Positions 1-8,060 of a stretch of 34,840 bases of DNA are shown here, piece by piece; the stretch's first letter is position 1, and each line of letters begins with the position of its first letter. The translations under genes and the position numbers were made by a program. Origin of the DNA: Pseudanabaena biceps PCC 7429 (lineage in GTDB: Bacteria > Cyanobacteriota > Cyanobacteriia > Pseudanabaenales > Pseudanabaenaceae); contig NZ_ALWB01000023.1 of NCBI RefSeq assembly GCF_000332215.1, positions 1 through 34,840 of the forward strand, given 5' to 3'. The notes under the pieces are model-generated. The model searched no databases. It saw only the letters and a list, made by a program, of their open reading frames with translations, and was not told the origin of the DNA.

Positions 1-151
1 AAAAGCGGGAGTCAGAAATTTCAATTAACTTGTCAATGGAGGTCTCGGCTAAAAGCTTACGAGCTTGGGCAAGATATTCTAAATTAGGACATTTATCGCC
101 GAGGATACAGCCATTGGTACATTCTTTTTGACAATCAACTTGGCGAGCCAT
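1..151 (-). CDS. Cys-rich small conserved protein, N-terminal part (runs off the left edge)
   Basis: Reading leftward from ATG at 151, the frame stays open to base 1, giving 50 residues that begin MARQVDCQKECTNGCILGDK. Four cysteines at residues 7, 11, 15 and 21 (C-x3-C-x3-C-x5-C) suggest a small metal or Fe-S site; that is inference from spacing alone. I recall similar short proteins as conserved hypotheticals in cyanobacteria, but I know no function. The C-terminus lies outside the window. A long palindrome and the 3' end of the next gene lie upstream, so it is probably transcribed from its own promoter within 152-216. Confidence 0.7.
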   Translation of the reverse strand, partial: MARQVDCQKECTNGCILGDKCPNLEYLAQARKLLAETSIDKLIEISDSRF

Positions 152-215
152 GGATTTAAAAGCATTAAGTAAACTAGATTTTAAGACTACTATAGCTGTC
201 GCTTGGGTTTGCAGC

Positions 216-333
216 TACTCCCTTCCTACCTAAAAATAGACATCAAAAACCAATAATTAGACGTTGCGGCGCTTCGCGCCGCAACGTCTAATTATTGGTT
301 TTTGATGTCTATTTCTTTGGTGGGAAGGGAGTA
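216..333. repeat. Giant near-perfect palindrome (about 57-bp arms)
   Basis: Arms 216-272 and 277-333 are inverted copies around a GC-rich tip (gcggcgcttcgcgccgc). The inner part, from 234 to 314, is perfect. The outer part (actcccttcc against ggaagggagt) has a few mismatches. The right arm contains the last codons and stop of the 446-aa gene on the minus strand, so the palindrome extends into coding sequence. It may end transcription from both sides. Its flank gacatcaaa resembles the palindromes at 16777, 22152 and 30327. Confidence 0.9.
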
Positions 334-1649
334 TCAGGGGTTAATTTTTTTAACTGCGAAAAAACACGATAATTTTCCAAGTTTATATCTTGCTCATTCT
401 GCTCAACATTATTCATTTTGATCAAGCTATAGTTGATATCCTCGTCAAAAATTGCCAAGGTAACATTGAGAATATCAAGGAAATTAATAAAAGTACGACA
501 TTCAGTTTCTTCGTAGGAGCTATAAAACTTGATGAGTTCGGCTACATAACTTTCTAAATAAAAGCGGATATTAGGATAGATCAGTACGGTTTTTAATAGC
601 AGAATGACTAGATTAAGTAAATTATTACATTCTAAGGATAGTTGTAAAAACTCAGAGGGATGACGACGTTTATTTAACAACAAATACTGCAAGATGCGAT
701 TGCAAGTAACATGTAATAAACTTAGCGACATTTCTTCTTCGTGGCGATGTTCTTGAAAATTCATTAATCTTTGAATGACCGTCTGATTAATTACTTCAGA
801 AACTTCTAAGTTATTTTGAATTATACCTAGATAGCTAAGCAAGCTTTCTTTGAATTCTAAAAAATTTAAATTATAGACTTGCTTGTAGAAAGTTTTGGCA
901 GCATTTTGATAGTTTTCATTACCCTGTTTATTCAAAACTCTTTTAATTAAAATTAATACGCCATCGCCTAAGTTAGTTGGGTTTTGTCGCTGAGGATTGG
1001 CTCCTAGTTTAGAATCAAGACGAGCCGTGTACATTGCCAGATCAAACTTAAATTGCTTTTTGATTTTCCGCGCTAACGTCTCGGCATATTGACGCTGCTC
1101 TAAAGGTTTACTAGCATCAGCATATTCTGAAATTAGTAAATAGGAAGAAAAGCGCTCACTCCAATTATGGTATTTGCGGTGAATGCCCGATCTGCCTGAT
1201 AGCGATCGCAGAGTATTATATTCACTAGATTGAAGAAATTTCTGTAGCCATTCCCTTAGTTTTTTTAACTTATAAATTCTCGTGGGAAGGACTATGGAAT
1301 CCGCAGAGAAAAGATCTACCAATTGCTGACAAGCACTAATATTCCCATTGATAGCCCAGTTGTTATTGAGTATGTAGCAGCAACGTATAAGAGTATGCTT
1401 GAAATCACGCTCTCTATCATGAAATATAATTTCACCTAAGGCATAGTAGGCATGAATATCATCAACTTCTTCATATTCAATAAATAATTTATTAAATTGG
1501 TTTAAAATTTCTTCAGTTTTAGCTTGCTTGATAATTCTTAAGAAAAAATCATAAATATTCTGTTGGGCCTTATCGATACTACTGTCAGTTGTATCTGAAA
1601 CCTGATCTATAAACCGATCGGACTGGTGTGGATTATAAAACTGTGCCAT
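309..1649 (-). CDS. Conserved protein of unknown function, 446 aa
   Basis: The open frame begins MAQFYNPHQSDRF and ends PFPPKK. It looks soluble and mostly alpha-helical, with no signal peptide and no membrane segment longer than a short Leu/Ile-rich stretch (NLLNLVILLLKTVL, near residue 345). There is no recognisable catalytic motif. A helical-repeat scaffold is a guess. An AGGA lies 10 nt before the ATG. The last five codons and the TAG stop sit inside the giant palindrome at 216-333, so the C-terminal tail may have been reshaped by that element. Upstream is a long AT-rich non-coding stretch. I do not recognise the family well enough to name it. Confidence 0.75.
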   Translation of the reverse strand: MAQFYNPHQSDRFIDQVSDTTDSSIDKAQQNIYDFFLRIIKQAKTEEILNQFNKLFIEYEEVDDIHAYYALGEIIFHDRERDFKHTLIRCCYILNNNWAINGNISACQQLVDLFSADSIVLPTRIYKLKKLREWLQKFLQSSEYNTLRSLSGRSGIHRKYHNWSERFSSYLLISEYADASKPLEQRQYAETLARKIKKQFKFDLAMYTARLDSKLGANPQRQNPTNLGDGVLILIKRVLNKQGNENYQNAAKTFYKQVYNLNFLEFKESLLSYLGIIQNNLEVSEVINQTVIQRLMNFQEHRHEEEMSLSLLHVTCNRILQYLLLNKRRHPSEFLQLSLECNNLLNLVILLLKTVLIYPNIRFYLESYVAELIKFYSSYEETECRTFINFLDILNVTLAIFDEDINYSLIKMNNVEQNEQDINLENYRVFSQLKKLTPDTPFPPKK

Positions 1650-2580
1650 ATCAGTACATTCCTAAGCAACAGCAAAAAACTTAAAGATTGGATTTAACTA
1701 AATTTGTACTATTCGTACTATTTGATAAACTAGCTTTAGAAATGACTATTAAAGGAAACTTATTGTTTCTAATAGATAACAAATAGGTAAATAGGCATAA
1801 TTAAATACTAGATTCAAAACCTGTATCATCGGTGCAACGTAAGTTTGAGGTTTTGGGATTTTATATTTAATTGCAACTAGCTAACTAGCCATTTTAATTG
1901 GGGCTAAAAAATAACTAAAAAATGAATTGCTAGAATAATTTAAGTATATTTTCTCTGTTTATTGCAATATACTTAATTATTTGACAATCTTCATTGTTAA
2001 GTTAGCAATAGTTTTTAGCTTCTATTATTGACGTATCTTCCTGCCTATAAAACTATTGTGACAGAGATTTTGCTTGGGCTTAATTTAACTCAATATCAAT
2101 TTATATAATGAGAAAGTTACCAACTATATTTTTGCTGAGGTACTTATATTTGAATTAATCGTTCAAATACATTCAAATATATTATATAAGCTTTGTGAAG
2201 TACATTTATGGGATTAAATGCTTATTTTGAAAATTGTTCGCCAATAAACTTTATGAAGATAATCTATAGTTCATAAGAATTAAATACGGTCTACTTTAAG
2301 CTTTTAAACATATCCCAATCAATATCCCAATTAATATACCAAGAATATATTTGTAGGAGTTTTCCTTGCTCTGAATTCCTATCCTCAAGATTTTTCGTTA
2401 TATTTTTATTATGCTTAATAAAATATGTCAAGAGGATCCAGTAACAATTTATGTTAAATTCAAGTCGTCTCAAATATAAGTTAACAAACATTCATTTTTT
2501 TGAGGCTGAGTTTGGGCAATAGGCTATATAAGCTGTATAGGAACTATACCGAACCTAACGAATCTACTCCAAAAATTAAG
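1650..2580. other. AT-rich intergenic region, about 930 bp
   Basis: This stretch is far more AT-rich than its neighbours. It lacks HIP1 octamers and long palindromes and shows no convincing gene. A 66-codon minus-strand frame at 2291-2491 has unlike-coding composition and I rejected it. The region must hold the promoters of the 446-aa gene (minus) and the ribonuclease D gene (plus). I cannot point to specific -10/-35 pairs. Confidence 0.5.
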
Positions 2581-3204
2581 ATGCCAGCTTTTAAAGTTTT
2601 TGATAACGATATCGATTTTGAAACCCTTCAAGAATATCTCCGCTGTGAAGCGATCGCAATTGATACGGAAACCATGGGTTTGATTCCTAGGCGCGATCGC
2701 CTTTGCCTAATCCAGATCTGTAACGATGAGGAGACCGTGAGTTTGGTGAGAATTGCCAGAGGGCTGAAGGAAGCACCAAATCTAAAATATTTGTTTGAAG
2801 CTGCCGATGTGACCAAGGTTTTTCATTTTGCGCGATTTGATGTTGCCATGCTTGAAGCCCATCTCAGCATCGCCACCCACCCTATTTTCTGTACTAAGAT
2901 TGCTAGCAAATTAGCTAGAACCTATACCGATAAGCATGGCTTAAAGGAATTGGTGCGCGAACTGGAGAAAATTGAACTAGATAAATCATCTCAATCCTCA
3001 GATTGGGGGAATGTTCAAGCTCTGTCCGAATCGCAATTAGAATATGCTGCTAATGATGTGCGATATCTACTATCTGTCTATCGCAAGCTCATCGATATGT
3101 TAATCCGTGAAAATCGCTACGATCTTGCCAAGGCATGTTTTGCCCATATCCCTACCCTCGTATATCTAGATTTGCTGGGCTATGCGGATGTTTTTGCCCA
3201 CTAA
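2581..3204 (+). CDS. rnd: Ribonuclease D-type 3'-5' exonuclease, 207 aa
   Basis: A DEDD-superfamily exonuclease domain fills the protein. Motif I is IAIDTETMGL (Asp and Glu bind metal), motif II is FHFARFD, and motif III is YAANDVRYL. Cyanobacterial and alphaproteobacterial short RNase D proteins of about 205 residues have exactly this single domain without C-terminal HRDC repeats. The family trims 3' ends of structured RNAs such as tRNA precursors. I chose ATG 2581 (MPAFKVFDND) because family members start there. The frame stays open upstream to a TTG at 2500, but those 27 residues do not resemble the family. The palindrome at 3222 follows and may end the transcript. Confidence 0.9.
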   Translation: MPAFKVFDNDIDFETLQEYLRCEAIAIDTETMGLIPRRDRLCLIQICNDEETVSLVRIARGLKEAPNLKYLFEAADVTKVFHFARFDVAMLEAHLSIATHPIFCTKIASKLARTYTDKHGLKELVRELEKIELDKSSQSSDWGNVQALSESQLEYAANDVRYLLSVYRKLIDMLIRENRYDLAKACFAHIPTLVYLDLLGYADVFAH

Positions 3205-3221
3205 TTTTTATGAACTACTTA

Positions 3222-3300
3222 AAACCTGAGGCGCACGCTGCGCGTGCGCCTCAGGTTTATATCTGGCTTCTGATTATACTGAGGTACTTACAGTAACTTA
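3222..3300. repeat. Palindrome with family B right flank
   Basis: A perfect hairpin with 17-bp arms and a TGC tip covers 3222-3258. The sequence to its right, to about 3300, carries the family B end (tatactgaggtacttaca), also seen after the palindromes at 10173 and 13670. It lies 18 bp after the ribonuclease D stop, so it may act as a terminator although no T-run follows. Confidence 0.85.
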
Positions 3301-3456
3301 GTTAATCACCATATTGCGACGGTAATTATTGTACTTTTGGTGACTGCGGTAGAAAATGAAAAAAGTAAAGAATAGTCCTGTCAAACAAGATAACTAGTCG
3401 GCAAATGACGATGACTTTTAAATTCAACGACCTTTGCAGACGATTTCATTATTACA

Positions 3457-4791
3457 ATGCCAAAGCAAATCACCCAAGGATTTCGAGCCAGTTTCGTAGA
3501 TGCGATCGCCGATCCTTTTTATGAATCAGAAACTGATAGTATTCGATATTTTCCTGATGGTTTGCTCGTAGTCGAGCATGGTAAAGTGAAGGAATTAGGG
3601 GATTATAACGATTTGCGATCGCGGTATGCGGATATCCCAATTACGCATTATCCCGATCACATAATTGTTTCAGGTTTTATCGATACCCATATTCATTTTC
3701 CTCAGATGGAGATGATTGCTTCCTATGGTCAGCAATTATTGGAATGGCTGAGTACCTACACCTTTCCCACGGAAGCAAAGTTTGCCGATCGCCACTATGC
3801 ATCGGAAATTGCCGCGCTCTTTCTCAAGGAGTTATTGCGAAATGGAACTACCACTGCCTTAGTATTTACTTCCGTATTTCCCCAGTCAACCGAGGCATTT
3901 TTTGAGGAAGCGCAACGGCTCAATTTGCGGATGATTGCGGGGAAAGTGATGATGGATCGTCATGCTCCTGATTTTTTAACCGATACTGCCGACTCCTCCT
4001 ATCGAGAATCCAAACAGTTAATCGAGAAATGGCATAAGCGCGATCGCCTTCTCTATGCGGTTACCCCAAGATTTGCCATTACCTCCACCCCAGAACAGTT
4101 AACCAATGCAGGTAAACTACTGACTGAATTTCCCGATGTGTATCTACATACCCATCTTTCGGAAAATGTGAAAGAAGTGGAGGCTGTGGCAGCAGTATTT
4201 CCCGGTCATAAAGGATATCTGGATGTGTACGATCGCGCAGGTTTAGTGGGCGAAAGGTCGATCTTTGCCCATGGGGTCCAACTGACTGATCAGGAATTTG
4301 CCAGATTAGCCGAGGCGAATTCCGCAATCGCTTTTTGTCCGACTTCTAATTTGTTTTTGGGCAGTGGTTTGTTCAAATTAGAAAAGGCTAAGTCGCGAGA
4401 AACACCTGTCAAAGTGGGACTGGGTACTGATGTGGGGGCTGGTACGAGTTTTTCAATTTTACGCACTGCTTGCGCCGCCTATCAAGTCGCCCAGTTGCGA
4501 TCGCAAAAACTCTCATCCTTTCAATCTTTGTTTCTCGCGACTTTGGGGGGAGCGAGAGCTTTATGTCTGGAGGATAAATTGGGAAATTTTGAGATTGGGA
4601 AAGAAGCTGATTTTGTCGTGCTCAATCCGCGCTCAACTCCGATTATGGAACTGAGAAATCAACGTTCTGATGATACTCTCCCACCCACCTTAGCCGCAAT
4701 ATCCGATCAGCTATTTGCCACAATCGTCATGGGTGACGATCGAGCGATCGCTGCCACCTACATCATGGGCGACTTAGCACACAAAGCTTAA
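3457..4791 (+). CDS. guaD: Guanine deaminase, 444 aa
   Basis: This is an amidohydrolase-superfamily enzyme that converts guanine to xanthine and ammonia, feeding purine nitrogen into metabolism. The zinc and catalytic residues are in place: HIH at residues 78-80 (THIHFPQ), HTHLSE at 231-236, H272 in AHGVQL, and D325 in GLGTDVGAG. The length of 444 matches the usual 430-455. ATG 3457 has no clear Shine-Dalgarno, common in cyanobacteria. The 3' end converges on asnS: its TAA (4789-4791) overlaps the asnS stop triplet (4788-4790). The spacing leaves no room for a terminator, so the two mRNAs should overlap at their 3' ends. Confidence 0.93.
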   Translation: MPKQITQGFRASFVDAIADPFYESETDSIRYFPDGLLVVEHGKVKELGDYNDLRSRYADIPITHYPDHIIVSGFIDTHIHFPQMEMIASYGQQLLEWLSTYTFPTEAKFADRHYASEIAALFLKELLRNGTTTALVFTSVFPQSTEAFFEEAQRLNLRMIAGKVMMDRHAPDFLTDTADSSYRESKQLIEKWHKRDRLLYAVTPRFAITSTPEQLTNAGKLLTEFPDVYLHTHLSENVKEVEAVAAVFPGHKGYLDVYDRAGLVGERSIFAHGVQLTDQEFARLAEANSAIAFCPTSNLFLGSGLFKLEKAKSRETPVKVGLGTDVGAGTSFSILRTACAAYQVAQLRSQKLSSFQSLFLATLGGARALCLEDKLGNFEIGKEADFVVLNPRSTPIMELRNQRSDDTLPPTLAAISDQLFATIVMGDDRAIAATYIMGDLAHKA

Positions 4792-6188
4792 AATTCGGCA
4801 TTCTGGGGAAAACGGGGGAAGGGAATTACATCGCGAATATTGCCCATACCTGTGATGAATTGGACTAAGCGCTCGAAACCTAAACCAAACCCAGCGTGCG
4901 GCACGGTTCCATAACGACGTAAATCCAGATACCACCAGTAGTCTTCGGGATTGAGCCCGACATTGCGAATTCTCGATTCCAATACATCAAGACGCTCTTC
5001 ACGCTGGGAACCGCCGATAATTTCGCCCACGCCAGGGGCAAGGATATCCATAGCTCGCACCGTTTGCCGATCGCTTGCCGTTCCCTCGTTCACCCGCATA
5101 TAGAAGGCTTTAATGCCAAGGGGATAATCCATAACAATCACAGGCTTCTGAAAATGCTCTTCCGCAAGAAATCGTTCATGTTCCGATTGCAGATCTAATC
5201 CCCATTGGACTGGATACTCAAAGGTTTTACTGCAATTTTCCAGAATAGCGATCGCTTCCGTATAGGTAATACGCTCAAACTTTTCCTCGACGATTTTCTG
5301 CGCATTGACCATGACGCGATCATTTACCCGTTCTTGGAAAAATTCCATATCTTTGGGACAGGTGGCTAACACATAGTTAAAAATATATTTGAGAAAATCT
5401 TCTGCTAAATCCGCATCTCCCTCTAGATCACAAAAAGCCATCTCAGGTTCGATCATCCAAAATTCGGCAAGGTGGCGCGAAGTATTAGAGTTTTCCGCGC
5501 GAAACGTGGGGCCAAAGGTATAGACATTAGAAAAGGCGGTCGCCATAATTTCCGCCTCTAGCTGTCCGCTGACGGTCAGAAAGGCAGGCTTACCAAAAAA
5601 GTCTTGCGAAAAATCAACGGGTTTTCCCGTTGCCGCCACCTTATTTAAATCCAAGGTGGTCACCCCAAACATTTCGCCCGCCCCTTCACAGTCGCTAGCC
5701 GTGACGATGGGTGTATGTACCCACAAAAATCCTCGTTCTTGAAAAAACTGATGAATAGCAAAGGCACAGGCATTGCGAACGCGAAACACTGCACCAAACA
5801 TATTGGTACGGGGGCGTAAGTGGGCGATCGTGCGGAGAAATTCGATCGAATGACGCTTTTTTTGTAAAGGATAGGTTTCGGGATCAGCCGTGCCAAAAAC
5901 AGCGATCGCTGTTGCCTGCATTTCCACCCTCTGCCCCTTGCCCATCGACTCGACCAGAATTCCAGATACCTCAATGGATGTGCCCGTAGTTATTTGCTTG
6001 ACTAGGGTTTCATAGCCATCAAGATCTTGGGGTAAAACAATTTGTAAACCCTGAAGCGATGAGCCATCATTTAATTCTAAGAAGGCTATTCCCTTACCTT
6101 CTCGCTTTGTCCTTACCCAACCACGTACAAGATACGAGTCGTTAACTTGACCCTTACGCAATAAGTCAACAATTCTTGCAGATGCCAT
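4788..6188 (-). CDS. asnS: Asparaginyl-tRNA synthetase, 466 aa
   Basis: A class IIb aminoacyl-tRNA synthetase that charges tRNA-Asn. The N-terminal OB-fold anticodon-binding domain covers roughly residues 15-100 ([20 protein letters not shown]). The catalytic core follows with motif 2 ([20 protein letters not shown]) and motif 3 near the C-terminus ([19 protein letters not shown]). The ending [12 protein letters not shown] is typical of AsnRS and separates it from AspRS. The length is that of bacterial AsnRS. It converges on guaD with interleaved stops. No T-box or leader structure was recognised upstream. Confidence 0.96.
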   Translation of the reverse strand: MASARIVDLLRKGQVNDSYLVRGWVRTKREGKGIAFLELNDGSSLQGLQIVLPQDLDGYETLVKQITTGTSIEVSGILVESMGKGQRVEMQATAIAVFGTADPETYPLQKKRHSIEFLRTIAHLRPRTNMFGAVFRVRNACAFAIHQFFQERGFLWVHTPIVTASDCEGAGEMFGVTTLDLNKVAATGKPVDFSQDFFGKPAFLTVSGQLEAEIMATAFSNVYTFGPTFRAENSNTSRHLAEFWMIEPEMAFCDLEGDADLAEDFLKYIFNYVLATCPKDMEFFQERVNDRVMVNAQKIVEEKFERITYTEAIAILENCSKTFEYPVQWGLDLQSEHERFLAEEHFQKPVIVMDYPLGIKAFYMRVNEGTASDRQTVRAMDILAPGVGEIIGGSQREERLDVLESRIRNVGLNPEDYWWYLDLRRYGTVPHAGFGLGFERLVQFITGMGNIRDVIPFPRFPQNAEF

Positions 6189-6561
6189 ATGCTAGAAATA
6201 ATCGCTAGAAATAACTGTGAGTAGTCTGTAGAGCGATGAAATCAGCGATCGCATTGCTCATAGGCAGCTATCCTAACATTTTAAAGAATGACCTCGGCAG
6301 AAACCTTATACGCGCCCCTTCAGAAGAATCCCCAAAATACCTATACTAAATTACTTATCGCCTCAGCACTTCAATTATCAAGCTTGTAAATTGAACAGTT
6401 ACAAAATTGAACAGTTACAAAATTGATATGCAGAGCCGTCAAAAGTCGCAATAAAACTAGAAATAAAAACAAAGACGAAGACAAAAACGAAAACAGAGAT
6501 AAAAACAAAAATCTAAATAAAGATTGAAATGAAGTGTAAAAAGCTAAAAGCTAGGAACGAT
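6189..6561. other. Intergenic region with short repeats and a purine-rich tract
   Basis: This 370-bp gap lies between the start of asnS and the 3' end of the 69-aa gene, both on the minus strand. It holds a 16-bp tandem repeat (6388-6426) and a stretch at about 6450-6530 made largely of A/G with motifs such as aaaacaaagacgaagac. No gene or structured RNA was recognised. The asnS promoter should be within it. Confidence 0.5.
6388..6426. repeat. 16-bp tandem repeat, 2.4 copies
   Basis: The unit aaattgaacagttaca occurs at 6388-6403 and 6404-6419, followed by the partial copy aaattga. The copies are identical, which suggests recent slippage. Confidence 0.9.
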
Positions 6562-6771
6562 CTAGCTCTCATAGGCCATTTCACGGATTAAAGGCAAACG
6601 ATGGCTGATATAGTTACTGAGATCGTTTTGTTGGTGAGAATCAAGGGATGAGCGCTGCTGTACTTGATCGACTAACCAGCTCATTAGTCCATCATCATCC
6701 AGATTTAGGAGCAAATTCGGCTGGGCTTGGCTAACTGAGTCCCAGAAGAGGCGTATGATAGCAGGTGTCAT
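6562..6771 (-). CDS. Conserved cyanobacterial protein of unknown function, 69 aa
   Basis: The protein starts MTPAIIRLFWDSVSQAQPNL and ends IREMAYES. It is small, acidic, soluble and probably helical. The patterns LLNLDDDGLMSWL and YISHRLPLIREMA match a family of 70-75-aa proteins I recall as widespread in cyanobacteria; its role is unknown to me. GGAAAA lies 7-12 nt upstream of the ATG. It stands apart from its neighbours, with a 111-bp gap to the TTG of the divergent pgl frame, so 6772-6942 is a two-way promoter region. Confidence 0.8.
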   Translation of the reverse strand: MTPAIIRLFWDSVSQAQPNLLLNLDDDGLMSWLVDQVQQRSSLDSHQQNDLSNYISHRLPLIREMAYES

Positions 6772-6942
6772 GTCTGTTTTCCGTAACCTTAATATTGTTC
6801 TAACATTTTATAGGTTAGTACATTTGCTACTTATTTATGTTAAGAATCACACAAAATGAAATAAAAGACACCTCCCTCAAGATTGATTGCTAAACGATCG
6901 CTAGTTTCTTCTCCATCGCATTCCCAGACAGAGGTATTTTTT

Positions 6943-7656
6943 ATGGCTAGACAGGTAGAGATTTGGAATAATCGTGCTGAGATTGCATCGAGAGCCTTGT
7001 TGTTATGTCAACTTGCTTACAATGAGGCGATCGCTAAAAATGGCAGATTTACGATTGTTGCCGCTGGAGGCAGTACTCCTCGCGTCCTCTATGAGCTATT
7101 GGCGACGAAGGAATGGGAATGGTCAAAAGTCCATGTCTTTTGGGGCGATGAGCGCTATGTACCCGTCAGCGATCCCCAGAGTAATGAAGGCATGACCCGT
7201 AAGGCATGGTTGGATCTGGTCGCCATTCCTGCATCAAATATTCATGCGATCCCCACCGATCCCACCGATCCCACCGATCCCGCGATCGCCGCTAATCAAT
7301 ACGAGCAGCATATTCAAGAATTTTTTGGAGTTGCATCAGGGGAAATTCCTCAGTTCGATCTAATTCTGTTGGGCATGGGGGATGACGGACATACAGCTTC
7401 TTTATTTCCCCACACTAAGGCACTTAAAGTTAGCGATCGCCTTGTAACTGTTGGCGAAAAAGATGGACAGCCAAGAATTACCATGACTGCGCCCTTGATC
7501 AATCAAGCTAAAGAAATTGTTTTTATGGTTGATGGAGCAGCCAAGGCAAAAGCTTTAACGGCGGTGTTAGCACCTAAAGGTGATGTGAATCTCTATCCTT
7601 CCAGATTGATTACAGGAAATACGATTTGGCTATGCGATCGCACCGCTAAGGTATAA
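6943..7656 (+). CDS. pgl: 6-phosphogluconolactonase, 237 aa
   Basis: This protein hydrolyses 6-phosphogluconolactone to 6-phosphogluconate, step two of the oxidative pentose phosphate pathway. Family marks are VAAGGSTPRVLYELLA near the N-terminus, VFWGDERYVPVSDPQSNEG in the middle, and LLGMGDDGHTASLFPHT. The family is homologous to the SOL/DevB group. ATG 6943 is preferred: it has AGAGGT 7 nt upstream and matches usual starts, whereas an upstream TTG at 6883 would add 20 unlikely residues. A short in-frame duplication gives PTDPTDPTDP (about 7249-7280), an expanded surface loop. Confidence 0.93.
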   Translation: MARQVEIWNNRAEIASRALLLCQLAYNEAIAKNGRFTIVAAGGSTPRVLYELLATKEWEWSKVHVFWGDERYVPVSDPQSNEGMTRKAWLDLVAIPASNIHAIPTDPTDPTDPAIAANQYEQHIQEFFGVASGEIPQFDLILLGMGDDGHTASLFPHTKALKVSDRLVTVGEKDGQPRITMTAPLINQAKEIVFMVDGAAKAKALTAVLAPKGDVNLYPSRLITGNTIWLCDRTAKV

Positions 7657-7666
7657 AAGCTAGCTA

Positions 7667-7727
7667 GAGACACCCCAAAAGCTGATTGGCGGCGCAGAGC
7701 GCCGCCAATCAGCTTTTGGGGTGTCTC
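7667..7727. repeat. Perfect palindrome, 29-bp arms, AGA tip
   Basis: Arms 7667-7695 and 7699-7727 match perfectly and meet at a 3-nt tip; the core is ggcggcgcagagcgccgcc. It begins 11 bp after the pgl stop, so a hairpin in the mRNA may end or protect the transcript. Confidence 0.92.
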
Positions 7728-7737
7728 GGTTTTCAAG

Positions 7738-7868
7738 TTAAGAAATGGCGTAGCCATTTCTTAATACCAATTCACTGAAGTGAGCCAACACTTCAGTGAA
7801 TTAAAAAACAAACCCAGTAAGGTTTTGAGATTCCCAAAATGGCGTTGCCATTTTGGGAATTGGTATAA
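7738..7868. repeat. Composite of three palindromes (family D)
   Basis: Three hairpins follow one another: 7738-7764 (12-bp arms, GTA tip), 7769-7802 (14-bp arms, 6-nt tip) and 7830-7860 (14-bp arms, GTT tip). The first and third share the core aatggcgt[a/t]gccatt. An outer pair ataccaatt (7764-7772) and aattggtat (about 7858-7866) encloses the second and third. The same core and outer pair recur at 19915-19958. Confidence 0.85.
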
Positions 7869-7893
7869 GGGTTTTCAAGGTAAGGAATAGTTC

Positions 7894-7926
7894 AAGGATG
7901 GGCGGCGCTACGCGCCGCCCATCCTT
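7894..7926. repeat. Perfect palindrome, 15-bp arms, TAC tip
   Basis: The core is gggcggcgctacgcgccgccc, embedded in aaggat/atcctt. It lies in the 400-bp gap between pgl and the ABC-F gene, which is otherwise filled by the preceding palindromes and a short AT-rich promoter zone (about 7930-8060). Confidence 0.92.
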
Positions 7927-8060
7927 TTTAGAAATCAAACCTTGCTCTAAAAAGCGCATTAATGCTGCTTTTAGAGCTTCTTTTAGATCGGGGTGATGCT
8001 TTTGTTACAAAAAAATGATAATCTTAATAAAAAGTTAAGTTTTGTTGCTCCCCTAAATCT

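Noticed and set aside
2291-2491. 66-codon minus-strand frame in the AT-rich gap
   Set aside because: It has no ribosome-binding site or recognisable family and a composition expected from AT-rich non-coding DNA.
3298-3384. 28-codon minus-strand frame from a TTG, with a hydrophobic start and basic tail
   Set aside because: It looks faintly like a tiny membrane protein, but it has no Shine-Dalgarno, a rare start, and no match to any photosystem small subunit I know.
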